From Oegoconia quadripuncta (lineage: Eukaryota; Arthropoda; Insecta; Lepidoptera; Autostichidae), in contig OX438748.1 in assembly GCA_949316235.1 (NCBI GenBank), positions 26,166,575 to 26,230,574 on the forward strand: a DNA stretch of 64,000 bases. The letters run 5' to 3'. Below, piece after piece: positions 17,356-28,238 of the stretch (position 1 is the first letter of the stretch; every line of letters starts with the position of its first letter). The position numbers and the translations under genes are program-made. Below the pieces are notes generated by a model. That model had not been told where the DNA came from, did not search any database, and saw nothing but the letters and a program-made list of their open reading frames with translations.

Positions 17356-18291
17356 GAAGATTGCTACTGGAACTCCTTGATAGAGTAAATGTTATTCCAT
17401 CAAGTTACCCGTCTCTGAATTATCGTAGGAATCCTGAATACAGCGCAGGATTGAAGTCTGCCCAAGGCTAAAACACTTTTTATCCTCGAGATATTCTACT
17501 TTATACACCTACTCTGAGATTAACTAAAAAAAGAAATTATAAATTTCGCGGTAAAATACACGGACCGAGAAAGTCATTACAGCAAATTGTTTAATAATTT
17601 TCATACGAGTAAAGTCTCTTTGATGTGTATAATTTTATAGTTAAAAACTCTTGGACCAAAGAAGTATGCCTTGAACAGCCTTGTTTTTTTTCGAACCTAT
17701 TTTTGTTACAAGTTTTTGTTGGCATTTTGGCACTTTCCAAATTTAAATGTCATTATACCCAAGGGAACTTCCATACAATTTTAGGTCCGTTGGGCTTTAA
17801 TTGCTTACTTCAAATTGAGAATACTTGACATACGTGCTCCAGATGCAGATGGTGTATAAAAGTATTTTTGAAAAATAAATTACATTCGTCAAAGCAGATG
17901 ATATCTAGACACCTGATAATTCGTGAAAAGTTTTTAATTAGTTTACGAATTGACAGAACGTTTGATCCACATGTCATCAGTTATTATCATATAACTTGAA
18001 CAAATCACAACATGACACCGAAAATAACCTTTTTCCGAGTCATTTCATATAGAAACTTTCGCCCGTATTAGTACACGTCCACATATTTATTCGAAGTTAG
18101 GTTTGTTTAGCGAAGGGCCAATTGATCCCTGAAAGTTATAACGAGGGCTCAGTCAGCGATAACCGTTATTCGCTGAAATAGAAATGGTGGTAGTGTAATG
18201 TCGTAGTAAAATACAACAAGGGATGGAAATATACGAAAAAGACCACGGGAATGGATCATACCCTGCCTGGAAGCCAACAACAACTACCTAC
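17356..18291. other. Intergenic, nothing recognised
   Basis: The stretch is AT-rich, with no splice-linked frame and no recognised repeat beyond the end of the element before it. Confidence 0.4.
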
Positions 18292-18395
18292 CTACCTACC
18301 TAGCTACCACCATCTTATCTAAATGTGCCGCCAAACGCTTCCACCTTCGGCTTCATCTTCACTTAACATCAGGTTACCAAGTCTTCAATTGTCTC
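18292..18395 (+). repeat. SINE-3 fragment, internally deleted
   Basis: TAGCTACCACCATCTTATCT is joined directly to CTTCCACCTTCGGCTTCATC and TTCACTTAACATCAGG; the middle 120 bp of the SINE is missing. Confidence 0.65.
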
Positions 18396-19029
18396 CTTAC
18401 TGAGGTTTGCTGAAAGAGATTTTTTTATGTAGATAATTTCGCTGTTTGTATATTTTTAATATTGTCCTTTTTGTTTGGTTTAATGTGTATGCTTGTTAAA
18501 TATTTAATAATAGTAGGCATTAGGTGCTTTAAAAAAATCATAAATTATTTTTCAGCAGGTCCCACTGATGTTTGAAGGTCTAAGTACTAGGTACTGGTCA
18601 CTAAGTACTGGTCTGACACCAGTACCTAGTATATTATATAGTAGTAGATATATTAGTACCCCTAAATTAATTTTGTTTTGTCTTTTAATATCACTTTATG
18701 TTATTTTGCCATCGAGACCTTTTGTGTTATGGGCTTTTAGTCCTTTCTTATCTTCTCTCTGTACCTTAGCATAATCCTGTTATCGTTTATTATTATTATT
18801 TTATATATCAATAAATTTTATTTAGTAATATTTAGTAATTTATTTAGACATAAGTAGATAGTATTTACGTTTGTATTTTGTTGCTATTTTATAGATGTTA
18901 AGTTTAAGTAGGTATATTTGTCTATTGATCTATGTATGTATGTGTATGTAAATATATGAAATTTATTCACGTAGTTTGTATCGGCATCCCTATTTAATAC
19001 CGCACAACCTACCTATTTCAAATGTAATG
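18396..19029. other. AT-rich intergenic stretch with one short hairpin
   Basis: ACTAGGTACTGGT (about 18587) pairs with ACCAGTACCTAGT (about 18618). The TAGTAGATATATTAG and ATTTAGTAAT stretches look like simple drift. Nothing here is coding. Confidence 0.4.
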
Positions 19030-19165
19030 TCCTTATACCCAAAGGTTGCGTGGAAGAGATCGCTTTTAGTGATAAGGTCGCCAAATTGTACATTCTATTC
19101 TCACCACTTTTCTGATACTGTATTTTCTTTTCTGTTGTGCAATAAAGTGTATTTGTATTTAGTCC
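19030..19165 (+). repeat. LINE 3' tail
   Basis: GGTTGCGTGGAAGAGATCGC, TAGTGATAAGGTCGCCAAAT and a final GCAATAAAGTGTATTTGTAT match the family at 1-115 and 63564-63706. Confidence 0.65.
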
Positions 19166-19808
19166 AGACAAACATTCAGTTTCGATTCAGAACCAGAGAT
19201 TCGACTTATTGACTGCCTTCAGTTAAAACAACTGAGACCGACTGTACCAGCCCTCCAAGGCAAATCCAAAGACTACAGCGGTACGTAAAATTCAAATTTA
19301 TTCCTGGGCTAACTTGAAGTAAGTATGGAAACCTTAAAGTTTCTCGACAATTAAAATTTCTCAACAGACAAAAAGTAAGTTCTTATTTCATATTAAGTTA
19401 GCGACCCATTTCCTTAATAATCTAATTACGTTGAAGCCGGCCTGAGCAAGAAAAACCTATAAATCAAGCAATTTCATCTGTCTCCAATTTCGTTCTGGGT
19501 TCTTGTTCAAATATATTTTTCTATTTATTTAAAGGAAAGCAAACAGCTATAAATATTACAGGAGTATTTGTTAAAGTATGCATTGTACATTAGCCAACAA
19601 AGCTTCCACCGATAAAGATAATACATTTGCATTGAGTTAACACATTCAACGTATTTGAAGAAATGCTATGTCCTTATTTAAGCATTTTGGATATTAATCA
19701 CGCCGGTCACAACCTTCGCGTTGTGAGCGTTAAATACCTGATCAAGAGGGAGAATTTCAAATTGGAAATCAAAGAAACTTACCAACTCAGCAAATTATAA
19801 ACTACACT
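19166..19808. other. Intergenic, nothing recognised
   Basis: I see no convincing frame, repeat or RNA gene here. Confidence 0.4.
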
Positions 19809-20004
19809 CTACACTCACACACACCAACGCATCACCACAATGATAACACAACCTATTTTACCCAAAATTCAGTGAAAGCGGTTCATCGCTTTCACTGAAT
19901 TCACACTTCGTTCATTTTTCAAAGCGATGAACCGCTTTCACTGAATTTTGGGTAAAATAGGTTGTGTTATCATTGTGGTGATGCGTTGGTGTGTGTGAGT
20001 GTAG
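19809..20004. repeat. Perfect 84-bp inverted repeat, 28-bp spacer
   Basis: The arms 19809-19892 and 19921-20004 are exact reverse complements over all 84 bases. Each arm also holds a complete smaller hairpin or half of one: ATTCAGTGAAAGCG (19867-19880) pairs with CGCTTTCACTGAAT (19887-19900). The transcript of either strand would fold into one long hairpin. No TIR-type ends or coding sequence are visible. Confidence 0.9.
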
Positions 20005-20304
20005 ACCCAATAATTACTTAAATATTAATTGTCAAAAAAAAACAAAAAAACAAAGTAGATTAGAAGTGGTAAAATTGTCGAATACCACCGCAACTAAAAA
20101 AAAAAAAAATACGCCCCGAATACAGAACCTCCTCCTTTTTTAAAGTCGTTTAAAAATATAAAGTGCAAGGCACAGGCATCGGGCCTGTCTAGATATTATT
20201 AATACTTTCGTATGTAACTCGGGAACAATAAATGGATCTTTAAAATAAATATTCAAATGTTATTACCTTCCGAGACTTAAATATATGATCCTCAACCAAT
20301 TCCA
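20005..20304. other. Intergenic with A-rich runs
   Basis: Two poly(A)-like runs (20033-20053 and 20097-20110) suggest retroelement remnants, but I cannot assign them. Confidence 0.3.
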
Positions 20305-20760
20305 ATCCTAACTAATATCATAAATGCGAAAGTTTGTGTGTGAAAATATGTTGGTTACCTTTTCGTATACGAAGACGACGTAGGACGTCGCGGGTTCGAA
20401 TCCCGCTAGGGACATTATGTTTGTATGATGACTACAGACATGTGTTCCCGAGTTATGGATGTTTTTCATTTATACATGTATTTATTTACAAAAGCAAAAA
20501 ATGTATTTGTGTAGTTTATCAACCATCTAATCCATAACACAAGCCTATATGCTTACTGTGGACTTAGATGGCGCTGTGTGTTTGCAAAGGCATTTATTAT
20601 TATTATTTATTATTTTCACTCCTAGATGCCTAATAATCATATTAGGACTTGGATTAACAAATAGGCTACTTTTCATCCCAGAATAGTGACTGGTTCCTAT
20701 AGGAATGGTATTATTAATGGACAGTGTTGATGTTGGTGATGACGGTGGTGACTGACGTAT
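20305..20760 (+). mobile_element. Lep1/Helitron-like element interrupted by SINE-1
   Basis: The 5' part (20307-20358: CTAACTAATATCATAAATGC, GAAAGTTTGTGTGTG) and the later part (20640-20760: TTAGGACTTGGATTAAC, GGCTACTTTTCATCCCAG, then a GATGATGG-like stretch) are pieces of one element. A plus-strand SINE-1 (about 20375-20611) sits between them. The copy ends without CTAGT. Confidence 0.55.
20375..20611 (+). repeat. SINE-1, plus strand
   Basis: It starts at the B-box region (GCGGGTTCGAATCCCGC) and runs through to GATGGCGCTGTGTGTTTG and a TTATTATTATT tail. The A-box side is lost. Confidence 0.8.
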
Positions 20761-20825
20761 TTGGTACATAGGACTAAGCGAGTTTCTTCCTAATGATGGT
20801 GATGACGAAACCGGGAAGCTTATGT

Positions 20826-21082
20826 GATTTTATTTCGCACACATTATCATCACCACCTTCATCACCATCGTCATCACCATCATTACCAAAAAACTAGCTT
20901 AGGCCTATGTACCAAAAACGTCAATCACCACCGAAGCGAAGATTCTGAAACCACCTTCAGTATGGAAGTCCAACAATTTTCGGCAGAATTCGGCTATAGT
21001 TTCTAGTGGAAAGTTGTTCATGTACCTAATCAGGAGCGGAGTTATCAGTAAAAAAGAATTACGCGAATTAAATTTCACCCTG
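20826..21082. repeat. Family C right-end fragment
   Basis: The end ACGCGAATTAAATTTCACCCTG (split by at most one base from the family form) lies next to TA. Inwards there are GAAAGTTGTTCATG, GAATTCGGCTATAG and CTGAAACCACCTTCAG. Bases 20830-21000 are the inverse of 17040-17210. Confidence 0.5.
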
Positions 21083-21155
21083 TATTGTTAAACTGAAAAT
21101 ATTTGTTATGATTTTGAGGGTTATAATTTAGTATATTTTGGTTATTATAAATTTT

Positions 21156-21623
21156 TGGTTTTTTTGTTTTTGGTAAAAAATGTTCGATGATTAATAAAAC
21201 GGATACATTTGCCCACGGTGATTGGAGAACCGGAGAAGATTCATAGATACGCATCGAACAAGGGAAGAATCATGTCTCAAGAAGCCTCTACAAATACGAA
21301 CTGTCGACGCAGCTATCGAAGAACGACCACGCGAATTATCAGCTGTCGAACAAATTGAACACACCAATAATTATTGTCTCTATATTTAGGTTGGTGGTAG
21401 GGCATTTTAAAAGTCCGCCTGGCTAGCTACCACCATCTTATCTAAATCTGCCGCCAAGCAGCAATGTTAATAGCATTGTTGTGTTCCGGTTGTCAGAGAT
21501 AAGATAGCCAGTCCTCCAAATGTGTTGGGGTTTCCGGGTTAGTACGCTTCCACCTTCGACCTCATCTTCACTTAACATCAGGTGTGATTGAGGTCAAGTA
21601 CCAACCCGTTGCGCATAAAAAAA
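21156..21623 (+). repeat. Composite repeat: unique 230 bp joined to SINE-3 3' part (copy A)
   Basis: Bases 21156-21390 are a non-SINE sequence with a short open end (RTVDAAIEERPRELSAVEQI, then a stop). Bases 21388-21623 are the 3' two thirds of SINE-3 with its A-tail. The same join, in near-identical form and opposite orientation, is at 57159-57630. The joined unit therefore moved or was duplicated as one piece. Confidence 0.7.
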
Positions 21624-21934
21624 GGTTATTATCAATTCTGTTTTTTATTCGTAAAAATATTTGTCATGACTTTGCGGGTAAAAAAACCGAAGCATAATTT
21701 TTAAAAATTAGACGAATATCATAATTTTTATGGAGATTTTGAGTCTCGCCAAAATGTGCTAGAACCGGTACTTTATATACATATAATATAACAATAGTGT
21801 GTTTCATATTAATGATGAATTTAAGTAAACTGCGTTACACTTTTCATAAAAAAAGATTAACTTAGCGCTGTAGTCTAAATGATTCCTTTATAAATACAAA
21901 AAATTGGCATTAGTCGCTGCGAAAATTCGGTATG
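21624..21934. other. Intergenic, nothing recognised
   Basis: AT-rich, with no credible frame or repeat. Confidence 0.4.
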
Positions 21935-22172
21935 TAGTTAATACACCGAACATTCGCACTAAGCGGTAAGACTCTTCATTCATAATGCGAACAGCCAAGG
22001 CATGGAACTCCCTTCCGGGGTCAGCCTTTCATGAATCCTACAACCTTGGGATCTTCAAGAGCAGGGTGAATAGGCATCTACTGAGATCGCGTACATCATC
22101 TTCGGCCACATCGTCACTTCCCATCAGGTGAGATTGTGGTCAAATGCGTATCCAGTTAACCATATAAAAAAA
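21935..22172 (+). pseudogene. LINE-4 ORF2 C-terminus and tail
   Basis: In frame pieces it reads as a reverse-transcriptase C-terminus: ACAGCCAAGGCATGGAACTC gives TAKAWN-SLP, and GGATCTTCAAGAGCAGGGTG gives IFKSRVN. It ends with CATCAGGTGAGATTGTGGTC and an A-tail. Copies are at 24090-24290 and 37724-38010 (plus), and 34013-34270, 10180-10605 and 16405-16470 (minus). Confidence 0.65.
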
Positions 22173-22189
22173 AGGAAAGGTCTTTTTAC

Positions 22190-22450
22190 TCGTCAGCCCC
22201 AAAAAGGAGGGTAATGTTTTTCGAGTGTATGTATGAATGTATATACGAGTAAGTATGTATGTGTGTAGATTCCTATGTTACCTCCTGTAGCCTAAACTAC
22301 TCGACCGATTTTGAAGTGCAAGGTTTCGTTCGATTCGTCTAGAGTGTCATAGAATAAATTTTATGGTTATAAATCCAACATGGCGCCTGCAAAATTTCCT
22401 ATTGCTGTTATCGGTTTTTTGGTTTTTAAATACTTAAATAGTTATTTTTA
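22190..22450 (+). repeat. Repeat family B, longest copy
   Basis: Blocks in order are GGAGGGTAATGTTTTTCGAG, TACCTCCTGTAGCCTAAACT, CGACCGATTTTGAAGTGCAA, TTTCGTTCGATTCGTC and ATTTTATGGTTATAAATCC. No terminal repeats or coding sequence are seen. Confidence 0.55.
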
Positions 22451-22497
22451 TTATTTTCACGTACGTGTGTGTGTAGCCAATCTCACGTAGACCCAGC

Positions 22498-23744
22498 AAG
22501 CATGATATATATGTCCCACTAGCATTCCGCCTGCGACTTCGTCCGCGTGAAAGATTTTATCAAAATCGGTTCAGCAAAAAAAATAGCCTATACAGGGCGT
22601 CCCAAAGTTATGGGACATGAAGGGGAAGTACCTTAAATATCGTAGATAGTGAATTTTGCTCAAAGAAGACTTTATGTTATTTTTAAAAGTTAGTAATTCT
22701 GCATTCATAGATTTTCTAAAAATTACTTGCTTCGGCTGGGAATCGAACCGACTTAAATGTGAAAAAAAAAACACCCTACTTTTATGATGCCAATCGAAAG
22801 AATAGCTAAAAAATAATAACTCTGCCTAAGTAACATAGTATTTTAAAAGAAAGGAACAACGTGAAATTAATCATTTTAATCAAATAAAAAACATACATGA
22901 AACTGCCGTAGTCAATTAAGTAGGTATTTTTTTGTAAATTAATTAATTAAATGCTCAAAATGTGATCCCTCTTGTCTTACGCAAATCGCCAATCTTTTAA
23001 TGAGCCCGCTGCCTGTTGATTTTCTAATCATTTTATGGTGAACACTCGATGTGATATGGCACAATTCTGTTTGCAACTCGCCTACGTTCTCGTATCGCTT
23101 TTTGTATAGCAATTATAAATTATTTATTTTTGTTTTTAATTTGCCTTCTGTCTAGCTTACAGAGGACGTATTGAAATACAAGTTTTATCATTTCATCTAC
23201 ACGTGCACTTATAATAAGGAAAACTATGTTAGTACCTATTTTATGAAGTGGGTACTTATTTACGAATAATCAATGCTATCTTTGGAATGATAATATCGCT
23301 ACTTTTCGAACGTCGTCGGCAATAAATAACTTTCTTGAAATTTGACTCAATCATTTTATGTTGTTCCTTTCTTTTAAAATACTATGTTACTTAGGCAGAG
23401 TTATTATTTTTTAGCTATTCTTTCGATTGGCATCATAAAAGTAGGGTGTTTTTTTTTTCACATTTAAGTCGGTTCGATTCCCAGCCGAAGCAAGTAATTT
23501 TTAGAAAATCTATGAATGCAGAATTACTAACTTTTAAAAATAACATAAAGTCTTCTTTGAGCAAAATTCACTATCTACGATATTTAAGGTACTTCCCCTT
23601 CATGTCCCATAACTTTGGGACGCCCTGTATATTAATCCAAGTCCTAATCTGTCTACCCACCAATTTTTATCCATATCTGTCCAGCCGTATTCATACAGAC
23701 ATACACGCACACACACTTTCGTATTTATAATATTAGTTGGGATT
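22498..23744 (-). mobile_element. Lep1/Helitron-like element split by a mariner-like insertion
   Basis: The minus-strand element's 3' half is at 22498-22592 (CTAGCATTCCGCCTGCGACTTC, read on plus with the family CTAG end) and its 5' half at 23628-23744 (ATTTATAATATTAGTTGGGA). Removing 22593-23627 and one TA restores the order seen in the intact copy at 30879-31091. Confidence 0.75.
22593..23627. mobile_element. Mariner-like non-autonomous element, copy 1 (1,035 bp)
   Basis: The ends are CAGGGCGTCCCAAAGTTATG and its exact inverse, flanked by a TA duplication (22591-22592 and 23628-23629). The TIRs are about 267 bp and nearly identical; both translate to the same 60-residue shadow frame. The interior (about 22865-23355) holds a scrap that resembles the end of an IS630/Tc1/mariner transposase on the minus strand (around 22950-23100), with stops. 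The TA target and the GTCCCAAAGTTATGGGAC tip fit this superfamily. Confidence 0.75.
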
Positions 23745-24089
23745 CAACAGAATATGTAAACAATAACAACGTATTCGACAAAGATTCTGATTTATAAAAC
23801 GATTTGCAAAACCATCAGCAAAATTAATGATTACGATGATTGCTACCATTAAATGTTTGTAATGTAAAACACCGAAGAAGTCCGACAATTCATAAGACAT
23901 AGTAATGAAATTCAGAGAAACAAGAAAGTGGCAAATTATGCGACAAATAAACAAATGCAGGCCGACCTGAATCACAGATATGCTAATTTGCATCATTTGG
24001 CAATCGGACGTGTTCATGTTGCTATAAGATGTAGCGTTAAGCGGAGCGGGCATGTTTTCTTTACTATGGACATCAGTCTTGTATAGAAC
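23745..24089. other. Intergenic, nothing recognised
   Basis: A 121-codon minus-strand frame covers it, but its composition gives no family resemblance. Confidence 0.35.
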
Positions 24090-24290
24090 GTAAATCATTC
24101 ATCATCCGAACAGCCAAGGCATGGAACTCTCTTCCGGCGCCAGCCTTCCTGAATCCTACAACCTTGGGATCTTCAAGAGCAGAGTGAATAGGCATTTACT
24201 GAGATCGCGTGCTTCATCTCCGACCACATCGTCACTTTCCATCAGGTGAGATTGTGGTCAAACGCGAATCCAGTCAATCATTAAAAAAAT
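24090..24290 (+). pseudogene. LINE-4 C-terminus and tail
   Basis: The same blocks as at 21935-22172 occur: AACAGCCAAGGCATGGAACT, TCCTACAACCTTGGGATCTT and CATCAGGTGAGATTGTGGTC. Confidence 0.65.
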
Positions 24291-24414
24291 ATATATATGT
24301 AGGTAGGTACAAACATAATTCTTGATATCACTAAAAGATATTTTTAGTTCACCTTTTACATATTACAATAAAATACAATACAAATACACTTTATTGCACA
24401 ACAGATAAGATATT

Positions 24415-24540
24415 ATAGATGTCGATCAATTTTATCCCGATAAAGTGAGTAGTTCCTGCGGGATATACATATAAAACATATCAGCGTTAAAGTTATTCCA
24501 CACAGGCGATGCCGCAGGTAAAGCCGCAGGCGAAGCTAGT
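24415..24540 (+). mobile_element. Lep1/Helitron-like 3' end
   Basis: TTTTATCCCGATAAAGTGAG, then GCGTTAAAGTTATTCCACAC and GCCGCAGGCGAAGCTAGT at 24540. The 5' half is missing or replaced. Confidence 0.6.
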
Positions 24541-24582
24541 AAAAGTTTAAAATTAAATATCGTTATGAAACGTGCAGGTTTC

Positions 24583-24640
24583 GAATTAACATTTAATTGC
24601 ACAAATACTTTTGAGTATTTGTGAAATTAAATGTTAATTC
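24583..24640. repeat. 27-bp stem hairpin with 4-base loop
   Basis: GAATTAACATTTAATT and its inverse enclose CACAAATACT-TTTG-AGTATTTGTG; one mismatch in 27 pairs. It lies between a Lep1-like end and a LINE 3' UTR. A short hairpin of this size could be a MITE relic or a small-RNA precursor. Confidence 0.75.
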
Positions 24641-24889
24641 CTTTGTGTGTAAGTGTCCTTTGGGCACTTCTGAAACATACTTAGGCTTAAGAAAGGATTA
24701 TTTGATTCCTTACTGAATAATTAGGGATACCAAATAAACCAATTGATCCACAAATTACACGAGAATACAATTCGGTGCGAAGGACAGCTTCATAATTACC
24801 TTGTCAGTTATTGACATAATGTCATTATGTGCTCGGCTATGACTCGGGGCGAAATGATAATAACAATAAATAGGGAAATATTCAAAGAG

Positions 24890-25235
24890 GATTTGTGAAG
24901 CTTGACATACTGCGTGGTTTGATGGTACCATCATAAAACAGACATTATTTACCAAAGGCTATTATAAAATGTCTGACTATCTGGATGATATGCAAGCATG
25001 GACATAGACCGCTCGGCGATATTCAGTCTAATTATACAATATAATATAGTTGTAACTCAAACTTATTTTAAAAGAGCAACCCTTGAGATTCTTGCTCGCT
25101 CTTCTCTGGGGAAGCTTTGTGAATGAGCAATAATGTCAAAAACTTTAATAATAAGATAAAAATGTGACGTTTTCAAGTGATAATTTTTATCCTACGAAAT
25201 AAATATTTATTTGATTTTTGATTTTGATTTTGGTT
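24890..25235 (+). repeat. LINE 3' UTR
   Basis: AAAGAGCAACCCTTGAGATT, CTTGCTCGCTCTTCTCTGGG and a tail of TTTGATTTTGATTTTG. The inverse copy at 41100-41475 shares these blocks. The coding part is not preserved. Confidence 0.6.
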
Positions 25236-25961
25236 CCAATGTGACATCATTTATCGCCGTTTATTTCTAGTCTTTAAATATTTAATATACATATATGGTT
25301 ATCCTGTCTGGCATTATCCTATTAACAAATTTTTGTCGCAAGTGTGTTTAACCGTCTTTTTTTACCCACGACGGAACGAAGAAGTTTTTTGTGAGCGGGT
25401 GTTTGTCAGTTTGTGCAAACGAATGTTCCCGTTTATACCCAAAACTTTTAACCGATTTAGATAGGGTTTTCTGTGAAGGGTTTGTTATTCATCGGCAATG
25501 GTTACTAGATAGGTATTATGGTTATAATTGACTAGGGTGCTCAGCAGTAACTATTTTTCGCTAAATGTTCCCATTTAACCTCAAAATGGTTTGGCCACAT
25601 TTTACGGTCGAAGACTTCGGGAAAAAATGGAATAGAATAGAATAATGATTTATTTGCTCTTGAATAGGATACATTGGATTAGATGTTATTACAATAAGAT
25701 TCACCTAATTCAGTCATTACAAGGACGTGCAAATATTGGACAATATTAAAGTTTCATACAAAGAATGGAATGTTTCATAATGTCATTGTGAATTAGACAT
25801 TAATATCTCGTTCCGTGTAATAGATATGAAATTAATATTCCACACGGAAACTCAGCAAATAGTACTGAGAGAACAAATAGTACATAGTATCGTATCGGTA
25901 TAGTATACTCGCGAGCCAATATAACGGTTTTCTATATGATTGATAACTTATACGGATTATA
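25236..25961. other. Intergenic with a minus-strand LINE 3' UTR fragment
   Basis: Bases 25627-25800 (AATGATTTATTTGCTCTTGA, TAATTCAGTCATTACAAGGA) match the start of the minus-strand LINE at 58012-58500. Bases 25340-25530 (GACGGAACGAAGAAGTTTTT ...) look like another old repeat. No gene is visible. Confidence 0.45.
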
Positions 25962-26537
25962 CAGAATGAAATTTAATTAATGTAATTCCTATTTTTTTTA
26001 AGGACAACGGGTTGGTATATACTTGACCTCAATAACACCTGATGTTAAGTGAAGATGAGGTCGAAGGTGGAAGCGTACTGACCAGGAAACCCCAACATAT
26101 TTGGGGGACTGGCTACCTTATCTCTGACAACCGGAACGCAACAATGCTATTAACATTGTTGCTTGGCGGCAGATTTAGATAAGATGGTGGTAGCTAGCCA
26201 GGCGGACATTTAAAATGCCCTACCACCAACCAAACCGAGTACTTAAACATGTACCCCGCTGGGAATCGTAAACCCAACGTTGTTTACATTGAGCCATGGA
26301 GGAGGTTAGGCGGTTACTGGTGACTCCACTCCTGATTGCGAAAAACTTTCTACTAGGAACCATAGCCGAATTCAGCTCAAAATTATTGCGGAAATTAAAC
26401 TAAAGGTAGTTTCAGAATTTGTATGGGCAATCGAATTTTTTTTAATCGAATTCGACTATGGTTCTTTGGGGAAGTTGTTGGTAATCAAAAGTGACGTCAC
26501 CAGTTAATGGGAGATACACGAATACAAATTCACCCTG
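25962..26537. mobile_element. Family C long-TIR element with nested SINE-3
   Basis: The tips are CAGAATGAAATTTAATTAAT (left) and the inverse ending AATTCACCCTG (right), flanked by TA. Inner TIR blocks (ACTCCACTCCTGATTGCG; AACTTTCTACTAGGAACC; GAATTCGACTATGGTTC) are on the right side of the SINE. A minus-strand SINE-3 (26003-26318) is inserted near the left end. Confidence 0.65.
26003..26318 (-). repeat. SINE-3, near full length, minus strand
   Basis: It has the whole family order on the minus strand: tRNA-like head with GTGGCTCAATGTAAAC-type start, GTACATGTTTAAGTACTCGG, TAGCTACCACCATCTTATCT, CTTCGACCTCATCTTCACTT and the tail. The B-box region has lost about 12 bases. Confidence 0.8.
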
Positions 26538-27514
26538 TATATTATAGGTTTTCTTATACTGTTTACGGTGCTGTCGACTTCTCCGCCAACTGCTAACTTT
26601 AATTAATTAGGGTGTACTTATATGGCTGCAGAATCTGAAAAAAATTTAGTCACCAAAGCAACGAAAAAACTTTGAGTAAGATATTATTTGAATTAAAGTC
26701 TATATAAAATATGAACTGAAGCAACATGTTTAAATTGTTAATTGTTTTCTATTTAACTTATTGAGATTATCTTGTTTGTATTTGGAACTTTGTAATATTA
26801 TAATTATATTATGTTTAGTACTGTATGTTCATTCAATGTGACCACTAATAAATTATCTTACGGCATAATGTTCATAGAGTGCAGTATTCGGTTGTTCTCA
26901 TAGACAAAAAAAATGTCAAAGTTGTTCGTTCAGTCAGTTATCTGTAGGGACTAGTGTTTCAACATTTATGTCGTAAGTAATTATAATGTTTTTACATATT
27001 TCTGGGCTCACTATATATCAAAATGATAGTGAGGATTAGTACTATCCAGATACAGGACCCGATCTGGGTTCTTAATCGTTCTGATAATTGGATGCTAATC
27101 GGCTGACGAAACACGAAGCATTGATTTCAAGGGTCGACATTACTCTATAAGTTCTCATTAAGTTATTCTGCATATTGGTATTTTTTAGCCAATCAGGGAG
27201 AGAATTGCCTCGTGTCGCCGATCACGTCATGGCTGACCAGTTCTCGATCAGCGGAAAGCGAACCTTTGCTACACGTGTCGATTAAGGAATTCGATCTTCC
27301 AGGAAGGACGTCCTTCGACACGTACAGTCTCTTACACTTGGCAACGCCCTCCCACTCTCGTGAGTGCTTCCCGTTCTAATTAAATTTACGACGTTTTACA
27401 CAATTCTAAGCTTAAATCTAAGACTAACCCCTTAGGACTTATCCTAACCCAAGTTTAAACTTAACACTACCACAGCGCGCTGCTGTCCGTTATAAAAAGT
27501 ATGACATATGTAAA
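26538..27514. other. Intergenic, possible old LTR-like stretch
   Basis: Bases 27060-27500 are GC-richer than the surroundings and contain inverted words (ACACGTGTCGATTAAGG and CCTTCGACACGT) and TATAAAAAG at 27492. I cannot identify it. The rest shows nothing. Confidence 0.3.
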
Positions 27515-27789
27515 TAAATAAATAAATAAATAATAAATATCCTTAGACATACACACAGCGCCATCTAGTTCCACAGTAAGCAACTATAGGCTTTGTTGTG
27601 GATACCAGATGGTTGATATACAACATAAATACTTTTTTTTTGTAAATAAATACTTATTTTAAATGAAAACATCCATAACTCAAGTACAAATGTCCGTATT
27701 CATCACACAAACATATGCACCTAGCGGGATTCGAACCCGCAACCTTTTGGTTTAGTGGTCAGAGTTGCTAACCACTACACCAAACAGGT
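27515..27789 (-). repeat. SINE-1, full length, minus strand
   Basis: All family blocks are present, with a clean B-box (GCGGGATTCGAACCCGC on plus) and the A-box region (GCTAACCACTACACCAAA). Confidence 0.88.
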
Positions 27790-28238
27790 CAAAATTTGAT
27801 TTAGCTAACTTGATTTATAAAACACAATTGAAAATACCTATATCTTAGAGAAAAAATACGCCGTCCAACTCGCTTCCGTGAGGCATAGTACCTAGTACGC
27901 TAGCGCTATTGCCCCGCTGAATGCATAAGCTCAGCTGCTGAGCAAAGTAGGCACCAGATCTCACATCTCCAGAGGCGTGGAGTCTAACAGATAAATCCTT
28001 TACAAATTATTTTGTGATTATTGGATGCTACTCGGCTGATGTTCACAAACTTGATTTGATGCAATCAGATAAATTATAGGATTACACAAGTGAGTCAAAT
28101 ACTATTAATTACAACGTATCATATTCTTTGGTCACAAGATGAACATAGTGATGAACATAGTGATGGAATTCCGCGCACACGCCGCGCCAAAAAACCCAGA
28201 GCAGCGCTACCAGACGCCGTCCTCCCGTAGCAGCATAA
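27790..28238. other. Intergenic, nothing recognised
   Basis: No recognised repeat or gene. A minus-strand frame reaching in from 28502 belongs to the next element. Confidence 0.35.

Noticed and set aside
23733..24098. A 121-codon hydrophobic minus-strand frame (possible chemoreceptor exon)
   Set aside because: No conserved motif or splice support, and part of it overlaps a LINE-4 tail.
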